This document shows positions 56,931-64,000 of a stretch of 64,000 nucleotides of DNA, in pieces. The translations under genes were made by a program, and so were the position numbers. Origin of the DNA: Hymenobacter qilianensis (GTDB lineage Bacteria; Bacteroidota; Bacteroidia; Cytophagales; Hymenobacteraceae); contig NZ_CP060784.1 in assembly GCF_014489555.1 (NCBI RefSeq), positions 4,428,501 through 4,492,500 of the forward strand, written 5' to 3'. How positions within the stretch are numbered: position 1 is the first letter of the stretch; every line of letters starts with the position of its first letter. The notes below the pieces were generated by a model. It saw only the letters and a program-made list of their open reading frames with translations, was not told the DNA's origin and did no database searches.

Positions 56931-57395
56931 TTACGCAATCAGAGCTAGCGCTTGCGGGTAACTGGGAATTTCAGCTAAGCGCTGATTGTTTTTCTGAGCG
57001 AAGTCAACCAGCCAGCAATAGTGCTGCAAGCCATTGGTTAACAACAGAAACGGCGCTCCAATCGTCTGGTTATAGGTGGTAACCTGGTGCGCAACGGCAG
57101 CCGTGATGGGCACCGTGGCAGCCTTACATTCTACCAATAACAGTGGCGCCCCGCCGGGCCCGAAAGCGCAGATATCGGTGCGTTTCTGGCGTTGGTTGTA
57201 GGCGTGGCCGCGCTCAAGGCTAAGCAAGCTCCGCGGGTAGTTCAAATGCCCCGTGAGGTAGTGCACCACGTGCTGGCGCACCCACTCTTCGGGCGTGAGC
57301 ACCACGTTTTTGCGGCGCAAGACATCCCATATCAGGGAGTTTGCGCCTGATTTTGTAAGTTTGTACTCGAAAGGCGGCAGGTCGAGGGCTTGCAT
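56931..57395 (-). CDS. HSDR_N-type restriction-enzyme-like nuclease domain protein
   Basis: The 154-residue protein matches the type I restriction R-subunit N-terminal-like family (HSDR_N_2), a PD-(D/E)xK fold: VRQHVVHYLTGHLNYPRSLL, RTDICAFGPGGAPLLLVECK (Asp and ExK) and VTTYNQTIGAPFLLLTNGLQ. No methylase or specificity subunit is nearby, and stand-alone copies of this size are common in Bacteroidota, so restriction activity is not implied. The ATG at 57395 starts only 7 nt after a TACCTTTG box; a TTG at 57404 lies in the box itself. Confidence 0.8.
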   Translation of the reverse strand: MQALDLPPFEYKLTKSGANSLIWDVLRRKNVVLTPEEWVRQHVVHYLTGHLNYPRSLLSLERGHAYNQRQKRTDICAFGPGGAPLLLVECKAATVPITAAVAHQVTTYNQTIGAPFLLLTNGLQHYCWLVDFAQKNNQRLAEIPSYPQALALIA

Positions 57396-57401
57396 CACCT
57401 C

Positions 57402-57409
57402 CAAAGGTA
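57402..57409 (-). promoter_or_regulatory. TACCTTTG promoter element directly before the HSDR_N gene
   Basis: TACCTTTG on the minus strand fits TAnnTTTG. It is so close to the ATG that the transcript would be leaderless or nearly so, unless the box is chance. Confidence 0.4.
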
Positions 57410-57608
57410 CGGCCCGGAATCACTGCTTCCGCTTTTCACCCGCTGTACCGTCGTTCGAAAGTGCGACGGTTTTTTGTTTAAATGGCTAAATGGTCTTGGG
57501 TTGAATGGCTGGTCGTCTTATCACTTTGTTGGACAATCAGCTATTTAACCTCCAACCATGTAGTCCTTTAAAACAGCCATTTAACCAACAACCATTTAAC
57601 CCCACCCT

Positions 57609-58381
57609 ATGAAGAACAAATCCGCGATAGTGGAGAACTGGCTGCCGCGCTATACCGGCGTGCCACTCAAGGAGTTTGGGCAGTATATCCTGCTTACCAA
57701 CTTTATCAATTACGTGAACATGTTCGCTGAGCAGTTCGACGTCGAGGTGCGGGGCCTAGATAAGCCCATGCAGTCAGCCACAGCCAATGGTATTACGATC
57801 ATCAACTTCGGCATGGGCTCGCCCATGGCGGCCACAGTTATGGATCTGCTGTCGGCCATCAAGCCCAAGGCGGCTTTGTTTCTGGGCAAATGCGGCGGTT
57901 TGAAAAGCAAAACCAAGCTCGGCGACCTGATTCTGCCCATCGCGGCTATCCGCGGCGAGGGTACTTCCGATGACTATCTGCCGCCTGAAATCCCAGCCCT
58001 TCCCTCCTTCCGCTTGCAGCGGGCCGTGTCGTCGATGATCAAGAAGCACGAAAAGGACTATTGGACCGGTACCGTGTACACCACCAACCGCCGCGTGTGG
58101 GAGCACGACGACGCGTTCAAGGAGTACCTACGCCAGATTCGGGCAATGGCCGTTGACATGGAAACGGCCACGATTTTCGTGGTGGGCTTTATAAACGAGA
58201 TTCCCCACGGGCCCTGCTGCTGGTAAGCGATAACCCAATGACACCCGAAGGCGTGAAAACCGCCGAAAGCGACTCGAAAGTAACCCAAGGCTACGTGCAC
58301 ACGCACTTGCAGATCGGCATCGACTCGCTGATTGAGCTGAAGAACTCCGGCGAATCGGTGAAGCACATGCGCTTCGAGTAA
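57609..58381 (+). CDS. AMP nucleosidase (frame broken at 58209-58211)
   Basis: The phosphorylase-like fold shows FGMGSPMAATVMDLLSAIKP, LFLGKCGGLKSKTKLGDLIL and the active-site motif AMAVDMETATIFVVGF. The frame breaks at GGG; a fourth G gives NEIPHGALLLVSDNPMTPEG and continues to VKHMRFE. Restored length is about 257 residues, matching the short Bacteroidota AMP nucleosidases that lack the N-terminal regulatory domain of E. coli Amn. It splits AMP into adenine and ribose 5-phosphate. It is followed by a family-A repeat. Confidence 0.9.
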
Positions 58382-58420
58382 GCAGGAAGCCTGAATTTAG
58401 AAGTAGCTGGCATTATTAAA

Positions 58421-58528
58421 ACAGAACGTCATGCAGAGCGGAGCGAAGCATCTCGCGTGCAGTCGTTGGATTTTCTAATCTGACAACCGCGAGCGAGATG
58501 CTTCGCTCCGCTCTGCATGACGTTCTGT
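58421..58528. repeat. Palindromic repeat, family A, longest inverted arms
   Basis: ACAGAACGTCATGCAGAGCG followed by GAGCGAAGCATCTCGC is inverted, almost perfectly, to the right end ACGTTCTGT. This is the most complete copy of the family in the window. Confidence 0.92.
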
Positions 58529-58611
58529 TTTATGCCTACTAATGCGTTTGCTTTATCCTAATGCGCAAAGTATCTGGCTATAAATTTTGCAGCACCGCTT
58601 AACTTGCCCCT

Positions 58612-60275
58612 ATGATTCGACTTTTACGCCCGCTTTTCCTACTGCTGCCGCTGCTTGGCGGATTCAGCAGCTGCCAAAATGCCCCCCAGCAGCAAGCCGC
58701 CGACCTGGTGGTGTACAACGCCACCGTGTACACCGTCGATTCGGCATTCTCCAAGGCTCAGGCTTTTGCCGTGCAGGATGGCAAGTTTCTGGCCGTCGGG
58801 ACGGCGGACGAAATACGGCAGAAGTATAAGGGCAAGCAGGAAGTAGACGCTGGGGGCAATTTATCTACCCTGGCTTCTATGATGCGCACTGCCACTTCTA
58901 CCGCTACGCCCTGGGCCTGCGCTTCGCTGATCTGGTAGGCACTACCTCGTGGGGCGACGTGGTGAGCACTCTACAACGGCAGCGCCAGCAGTACCCTCAG
59001 GCTGCATGGCTCATAGGTCGCGGCTGGGACCAGAATGACTGGCCCGCCAAGCAATTCCCTACCAAAGACACGCTGGACAAGCTATTTCCTAACGTGCCTG
59101 TGCTCATCACTCGCGTGGATGGCCACGCCGCCATCGTCAACCAGAAGGCTCTGGACCTGGCCGGTGTGACGATAAGCACACCCGTTAGCGGTGGCGTTAT
59201 TGGCCGCGATGCTTTGGGAGAACTAACTGGTTTGCTAGTAGATAATGCCGTGGATCTGGTGTCGGCTAAAATTCCGGAGCCTTCCGCAACGGAAGCCAAC
59301 GCCGCGCTCCTGCAAGCGCAGCAATTGTGCGTAGCCGTGGGCCTTACCAGCCTCGCTGATGCGGGCCTAGACAAAGCGAACATCGACCAAATGGAGGCCT
59401 TGCAGAAACAAGGCAAGCTGAAGCTGCGCCTGTACGCCATGCTGAATCCGACGGCGGCCAACAAGCAATTCTACTTTAAAAATGGCCCCGTAGAAACGGA
59501 TCGGCTGACAGTGCGCTCTTTCAAAGTGTATGCCGATGGAGCCTTGGGTTCGCGGGGTGCTTGCTTGGTAGAGCCCTACCACGACCGGCCCAAAGAAACA
59601 GGCTTCCTGCTGTCTACTGAAAAGGAATACCGCGCTCTGGCTAAAGAAATTGCAGCCAGCAAATTCCAGATGAATACCCACGCCATCGGCGACTCGGCCA
59701 ACCGCATTATCCTGAATATCTACGGGGAAGCGCTTAAGGGCCAAAAAGATAGACGGTGGCGCATCGAGCACGCCCAGGTTATCACGCCCGCCGATATGGG
59801 CAAGTTTGGGCAGTTTGGCATTGTGCCTTCGGTGCAGCCGACCCATGCCACCTCCGACATGTATTGGGCCGGTGAGCGGCTTGGGTCGGAGCGCGTAAAA
59901 ACAGCCTACGCCTTTGAGCAGCTGCGCAAGCAATATGGGCAAGTAGCCCTGGGCAGCGACTTTCCGGTGGAAGATATTAATCCTCTCTTCGGCTTCCATT
60001 CCGCTGTGGCTCGCCAGGATGCGAAGAACTACCCGGAAGGTGGTTTTCAGCCCGAAAACGCCCTTTCCCGCCCCGATGCCCTGCGCGGCATGACCACTTG
60101 GGCGGCCCACGCTGCGTTTGAGGACAAGCAAAAAGGCAGCATTCAGCCCGGTATGGCCGCCGATTTTGTGCTGCTCAATAAGGACTTGCTCACAGCCCCG
60201 GCGCCCGAGCTACGTGGTGCCCAGGTGCAGCAAACCTGGATTGCTGGAGAGCGGGTTTTTTCGCTTAAGAAGTAG
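58612..60275 (+). CDS. YtcJ-like amidohydrolase lipoprotein (frame broken at 58852-58856)
   Basis: The lipoprotein signal ends in GGFSSC. The frame breaks at five G; a sixth gives VDAGGQFIYPGFYDAHCHFY with the HxH metal motif and joins the rest. Later segments are WLIGRGWDQNDWPAKQFPTK, LITRVDGHAAIVNQKALDLA, FKVYADGALGSRGACLVEPY, NTHAIGDSANRIILNIYG, WRIEHAQVITPADMGKFGQF and VALGSDFPVEDINPLFGFHS with the metal-binding His and Asp. Restored length is about 554 residues. These enzymes hydrolyse amides or related bonds; the substrate is unknown. It acts at the envelope if the lipobox is used. Confidence 0.92.
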
Positions 60276-60321
60276 CTGCAGCAGAGTTGAGCACAGGCTA
60301 TTCCCGAGTGCTACAAACCCA

Positions 60322-60361
60322 TAAAAAAGCTCCCCAGATATGATTCTGGGGAGCTTTTTTC
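60322..60361. terminator. Bidirectional terminator between the amidohydrolase and DinB genes
   Basis: AAAAAAGCTCCCCAGA and TCTGGGGAGCTTTTTT flank a short loop between convergent genes. Confidence 0.9.
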
Positions 60362-60374
60362 GTGAATCAAATTC

Positions 60375-60893
60375 TTAACCCCAACCTTGCTCATCGGCGC
60401 TGGGGCCGTACATGGCCGGCACCGGAATATCGAGCAGGCGCAGGTACACGCTGAGCTGGCCGCGGTGGTGAATGCTGTGATTCAGGCCCATAATGCGCAG
60501 CGCAGCACCTTTGGGACGCTCCATAAACACCTGGTCGCCGGCGTGCAGCTTAAAGGAGTGCGTGAGCTTCTCGTCATCCGACTCACTCAGGGCTTTGCGC
60601 AACGTGGCCGAATACTCGTCGAAGCGGGCCAGCAGCTCTTCTTTTGACGTGGGCGTTGGGCCCGGTTTGGGACCGTTCTTGTCAAGGAAATCCCGCGAAT
60701 CGTGCTGCACGAAAAGCGTTTTGAACGCCAGCAGATTTACCACGTGAGATGCCAACTGTCCCAGCTTCATGCTTTTCGGATGCGGCTGGTAATCCGCCTT
60801 ATCGAAAGGTACGCGCTCCAGTATTTTGCGGGTGGTCAACAGCTCGTGGTCGAGCTCGGAGAGTATATTTTGCTGAAGAGAAGAAGTGTGCAT
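60375..60893 (-). CDS. DinB-family protein
   Basis: The ATG at 60893 gives MHTSSLQQNILSELDHELLT and 172 residues of mostly helical sequence. The expected metal-binding His are in LGQLASHVVNLLAF and NHSIHHRGQLSVYLRLL. DinB/YfiT proteins are putative metal-dependent hydrolases or thiol-dependent transferases; the substrate is unknown. An upstream start at 60980 would run through a family-B repeat and lacks family resemblance. It ends at the shared terminator. Confidence 0.88.
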   Translation of the reverse strand: MHTSSLQQNILSELDHELLTTRKILERVPFDKADYQPHPKSMKLGQLASHVVNLLAFKTLFVQHDSRDFLDKNGPKPGPTPTSKEELLARFDEYSATLRKALSESDDEKLTHSFKLHAGDQVFMERPKGAALRIMGLNHSIHHRGQLSVYLRLLDIPVPAMYGPSADEQGWG

Positions 60894-60930
60894 GGGGTGG
60901 ATTATAAGAGGAAACTGGAATGTAACAATT

Positions 60931-61034
60931 AGAGACGCAATACCTTGCGGTTCATCGTTGAACGACTCGTTGCAGAACAACTCTGGCTAAAACACTCAAC
61001 TAAACAACGACGAGACGCAAGGTATTGCGTCTCT
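60931..61034. repeat. Palindromic intergenic repeat, family B, overlapping the MFS gene end
   Basis: AGAGACGCAATACCTTGCG (60931-60949) is exactly inverted at 61016-61034. The right arm contains part of the stop codon of the MFS gene (TAG of TAGAGACG on the minus strand). Confidence 0.88.
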
Positions 61035-62418
61035 ACAGGGCGGCCTGTCTGATAGGGGTTTCTTCTGCAGTAGCGGCATCGGGGCGCAGGTTCTGGCCAC
61101 GCATTCTGAACAGGAATATCAGGCCCAGAATAAAGAACACAATGAGGGCCAGAATGCTGTTGCGCATATCGCCCGTGATTTGGGAAATAATGCCAAAAAC
61201 GGCCGTTCCGATTACAATACTGAGCTTTTCAGTGACGTCGAAAAAGCTGAAATAGGAAGCTGTATCGGGTGTATTCTCGGGAATAATTTTGGAATAGGTA
61301 GAGCGCGAAAGCGACTGTACGCCGCCCATAGTCAGGCCAATGACGGACGCCAACGCGTAGAAGCTCCATCCAGCCTGCACGAAGTAGCCCGCCACGCAGA
61401 TCAGCGCCCACACGGCCACCGACCAGCTCAGCGCCCGCGTATTGCCAATGGCCTCGGACAAACGAGCAAATAAATAGGCGCCCAGAATGGCTACTACCTG
61501 CAAAAGCAAGATGGTGATAATCAGTGCCTGCGACTCTAGTTTGAGCACTTTATCACCGAACACGGTGGCTACGTACATCACCGTTTGCACGCCCATGTTG
61601 TAGGTAAAATAAGCCAGCAGAAAGCGCTTAAGCATAGGAAGCTGCTTGATCTGCTGCCACACATTACTCAGTTCGTGAAAGCCGTTGAGCAGGAAGTTGC
61701 CCTGGGCGGCGGGCATATGGTCGGGGCGGCCGGTGTCGGCGGGCAGGCGCGAAAGAGCGAATTGGCCGAAAATAGCCCACCACAGGCCCGTAAACAGGAA
61801 AGAGATGCGCGGCGGCAACGCTTTATTTGCCGGGTCGATGCCGACCAGATCGGGCTTGAGCACGATTACCAGACTCAGAACCAGCAGAATAACACTGCCC
61901 ACATACCCGAGCGAAAATCCCTTGGCCGACAGCCGGTCATACTGATCTTCGGTGGCAATAAGTGGCAGATAGGAGTTGTAAAACACGATGCTGCCCGCCC
62001 AGCCAATGGTGGCCGACATCAGCAGCAGCACCGACAACCCAAAGGTCTCTTTCGTAAAGAAGAATAAACCCGCACATGAGGCCGCCCCCAGAAAGCAGAA
62101 AAAACGCAGAAACAGCTTCTTGCGACCCGAAAAGTCGGCAATGGCGGTAAGAATAGGGCTGAGCCCCGCAATAATGAGAAATGACGCCGAAATAGCGTAT
62201 GTGTACAGCGAAGAGCCGGGCAGGTTGAAGCCCAGGAAGTTAACCATATCCTGACCCCGCTCATTGACGGCCACCGAGCCATAATAAATGGGAAATATCG
62301 TGCTGGTAATCACCAGCGGATACACCGAATTGGCCCAATCGTACATGGCCCAACCATTGGTAATACGCGAGTTATTCTTCTCGACTGGGGCCGAAGTAGC
62401 CACGGCAGCTTGCTGCAT
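61033..62418 (-). CDS. MFS transporter, UMF1/Atg22-like
   Basis: The 461-residue protein has about twelve hydrophobic segments. The start NGWAMYDWANSVYPLVITST and the inner block SYLPLIATEDQYDRLSAKGF followed by SLGYVGSVILL are characteristic of the UMF1 group, as is GVQSLSRSTYSKIIPENTPD in the second half. Substrate is unknown; in yeast the related Atg22 exports amino acids from the vacuole. The stop codon overlaps a family-B repeat. It is intact. Confidence 0.93.
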   Translation of the reverse strand: MQQAAVATSAPVEKNNSRITNGWAMYDWANSVYPLVITSTIFPIYYGSVAVNERGQDMVNFLGFNLPGSSLYTYAISASFLIIAGLSPILTAIADFSGRKKLFLRFFCFLGAASCAGLFFFTKETFGLSVLLLMSATIGWAGSIVFYNSYLPLIATEDQYDRLSAKGFSLGYVGSVILLVLSLVIVLKPDLVGIDPANKALPPRISFLFTGLWWAIFGQFALSRLPADTGRPDHMPAAQGNFLLNGFHELSNVWQQIKQLPMLKRFLLAYFTYNMGVQTVMYVATVFGDKVLKLESQALIITILLLQVVAILGAYLFARLSEAIGNTRALSWSVAVWALICVAGYFVQAGWSFYALASVIGLTMGGVQSLSRSTYSKIIPENTPDTASYFSFFDVTEKLSIVIGTAVFGIISQITGDMRNSILALIVFFILGLIFLFRMRGQNLRPDAATAEETPIRQAAL

Positions 62419-62475
62419 ACAAACAGGGAAAGAAAGTGGTAGTGGGCAAGATAACGGGTTTTCGGGCAGTCCGGG

Positions 62476-63152
62476 TTACGCCAGTGGTTCAGCTTGCGAA
62501 TCCGCATTCTCGGCGGCTTGTTCGCCCATGTCATTTTCCAGCAAAGATGCGTATTGGGCGGGCGTATCAACGTCCAAAATCCCCCCGGAAACGGTACGCT
62601 GCCCACGGCGCTGCCGTAGCTAGCAATGAGCTGGCGAGCCCCCTCCGCGCCACCCAGCTGGCGAAGCGCAGGAAACGTATCAGCACTAAAAACGGCGGGC
62701 ACGCCGAGTGTACCACCGTAAGCCGCGGCCACCACCGGCGCCTGGGTCAGTTGCTGTTTCTTAATTAATTGCAGCAGCAATGCAGGCGTCAGCAAAGGTT
62801 GATCGCAGAGCATAACAACTATGGCTGAGGGCGGCTGGGGGGCTTTTTCCAAAGCTGCTAGTCCGGCCCGGATAGAGGAGCCCATACCCGTAGCCCAGTC
62901 AGCATTGTGAGCTGTGAGGAAAGACAAACCCTCGACTTCGGGAATTAAAGGCTCATGCAAAGCGCCCGTAACGAGCACCAGCGGCTGGCAACCCGTGGCC
63001 GCGGCTGTTTCGGCCGCCCAGCGCAGCAGCGTTTTGCCCTGATAGTACAACAGCTGCTTGGGCTGCCTCATCCGGGCAGATGCGCCGGCCGCTAATAGGA
63101 TCAGAGCTACGGACGCCGCGGTAGCAGAATCGGGGTTTAACTCAGAGAGCAT
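62476..63152 (-). CDS. MobA-like nucleotidyltransferase (frame broken near 62581)
   Basis: The N-terminus (VALILLAAGASARMRQPKQL) is the nucleotide-binding signature of MocA/MobA-like cytidylyl- or guanylyltransferases; VMLCDQPLLTPALLLQLIKK provides the metal-binding Asp. The frame breaks at six C on the plus strand (62581-62586); a seventh gives VPFPGGILDVDTPAQYASLL and a stop at 62476. Restored length is about 225 residues. It starts inside the end of the XdhC gene (16-bp overlap). Together they suggest maturation of a molybdenum hydroxylase, probably encoded beyond the right edge. Confidence 0.9.
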
Positions 63153-64000
63153 GAGGCTGCTACCGTCAGATTGTTTTCCGGCGCAAGGGAAGAAGTAAGC
63201 ACGGGCGTCTGCTCATGAATGGGCCCGTCGATCTGGTGCAAAAAGCCCCCCGGACGACCTTTGAGCACCGCCTGCATCTCGGCCACAATGGAAAGCGCAA
63301 TTTCTTCCGCCGTCTCTGCCCCGATATTCAAGCCCACCGGACTATACAGGCGCGGCACGAGCTGCTGGTTCGGCTGCAAACCTTCCGCTTCCAATTCCGC
63401 CAGTAGTCGATTGGCTTTTTTGCGCGGCCCCAACAAACCGATGTAAGGCGTAGCGGTAGGTAAAAGGTAACGTAGCGCAGCCAAGTCGTAATGATAATTG
63501 TGAGTCATGAGCAGGGCAAACTGCTGGCTGGGGGGCAAATTTGAAAGCTCGTCGAAGCTTAACACGCGCACCTCTTCCGCCTCCGGAAACCGCCCAGACG
63601 TAGCCTGCGCCGGCCGGCCATCCACCACGCGCACCAGCCAGCCCAAGCCAGCAGCCAGGCGCACCAGGGGCTGCACATCGTTGCCGGCACCGAATACCGT
63701 AACGCGCACGGGCGGCGGTATCACTTCCAGAAAAACCCGCAACGTGCCCGCCACCGTGTCATAATCGGCGGTGGCTGACTGGACGCTGTTCAAGGTTTGT
63801 TGGGCGTGCTCTAGTAGTTGGGCAGCTATACTGGCTTCAAAATTCAGCGCGCCCTGGTTGGTACCATCGCGCAGCAAAAGCAGACGCTCGCCTACCTTCA
63901 CTTCGGTATTTGTACTTAAGCTAAAGCCCGTCAGCAATACTGCTGGCTGCTCCTGCTGGACACAGGCACGCAGCAATTCTATGGGATTTGTCAGGTCACT
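63137..64000 (-). CDS. XdhC/CoxI-family protein, partial at right edge
   Basis: The frame is open through the right edge (the visible start reads SDLTNPIELLRACVQQEQPA), so the N-terminus is missing. The C-terminal Rossmann-like XdhC domain shows VRVTVFGAGNDVQPLVRLAA and FALLMTHNYHYDLAALRYLL, then YIGLLGPRKKANRLLAELEA and LYSPVGLNIGAETAEEIALS, all characteristic. XdhC proteins deliver the molybdenum cofactor to xanthine dehydrogenase-like enzymes. It is coupled to the MobA-like gene by overlap. Three six-base G/C runs lie in or near it without a frame break. Confidence 0.92.
   Translation of the reverse strand, partial: SDLTNPIELLRACVQQEQPAVLLTGFSLSTNTEVKVGERLLLLRDGTNQGALNFEASIAAQLLEHAQQTLNSVQSATADYDTVAGTLRVFLEVIPPPVRVTVFGAGNDVQPLVRLAAGLGWLVRVVDGRPAQATSGRFPEAEEVRVLSFDELSNLPPSQQFALLMTHNYHYDLAALRYLLPTATPYIGLLGPRKKANRLLAELEAEGLQPNQQLVPRLYSPVGLNIGAETAEEIALSIVAEMQAVLKGRPGGFLHQIDGPIHEQTPVLTSSLAPENNLTVAASCSLS

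Noticed and set aside
56931..57395. A complete restriction-modification or defence system
   Set aside because: Only the small HSDR_N-like protein is present; no methylase, specificity or helicase gene lies nearby.
1..64000. Programmed ribosomal frameshifting at the G-runs
   Set aside because: The runs lack a shared slippery codon context and downstream stimulator, occur in unrelated housekeeping genes, and need an added base in DNA; sequence error explains them better.

Overview
The window looks like chromosomal DNA of a GC-rich aerobic Bacteroidota member, most likely Hymenobacter or a close relative (order Cytophagales). This is an inference from protein families and signals, not from a marker gene: two SusC/SusD outer-membrane pairs, an amylase with a C-terminal type IX secretion (T9SS) sorting domain, many LSSC/SSC-type lipoproteins, and Bacteroidota promoter elements (TAnnTTTG) upstream of rnpB, the trp leader and several other genes. 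No rRNA, tRNA, CRISPR array, prophage, integrase or transposase was seen. The window cuts a gene at each edge.

Layout. 1-6.9 kb: head-GIN adhesin-like protein (left edge), META-domain lipoprotein, SDR, photolyase, TetR regulator coupled to an ABC1/UbiB kinase, dienelactone hydrolase. 7-10.3 kb (minus strand): phenylalanine hydroxylase behind a leader with an attenuator-like hairpin, a DoxX protein, an AraC regulator with a membrane N-terminus. 10.4-18.9 kb (minus): complete tryptophan operon trpE-G-D-C-F-B-A ending in a DAHP synthase, preceded by a leader peptide with three consecutive Trp codons and a terminator. 18.9-36 kb: a polysaccharide-utilisation-like region with an esterase, GH5, GH2, SusC-SusD-SusE, a BadF-type sugar kinase and a secreted GH13 amylase. 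36-42 kb: a DUF2279 protein and a second SusC/SusD pair. 42-64 kb: housekeeping and mixed genes, including a Smr-domain protein, subtilase, rnpB, an NtrC-type regulator without HTH, a fused 2-oxoacid dehydrogenase E1, alanine dehydrogenase, a sulfatase/LTA-synthase-like protein, AMP nucleosidase, amidohydrolase, DinB, an MFS transporter, and a MobA-like/XdhC pair (right edge).

Two things dominate beyond the gene content. First, an asymmetric motif, six G then C then an A/T stretch (GGGGGGCWWW), occurs almost once per 1.5 kb in both orientations, inside genes and between them, far above chance. Second, 21 genes are broken by 24 apparent single-base losses, and most of these fall where that G/C run reads five instead of six. 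Adding one G or C restores full-length, family-consistent proteins every time, including in housekeeping genes (trpA, ald, aroF). Under-called homopolymers in the assembly are the simplest reading; slippage or phase variation is the interesting alternative. I therefore list these genes as full-length CDS and state where the frame breaks.

The intergenic DNA is rich in palindromic repeats of at least three families. They occupy every sizeable gap of the trp operon, and in four genes the stop codon itself lies inside a repeat. A perfect 70-bp palindrome without a loop lies just upstream of the dienelactone hydrolase. All calls were made by reading the sequence without database searches.
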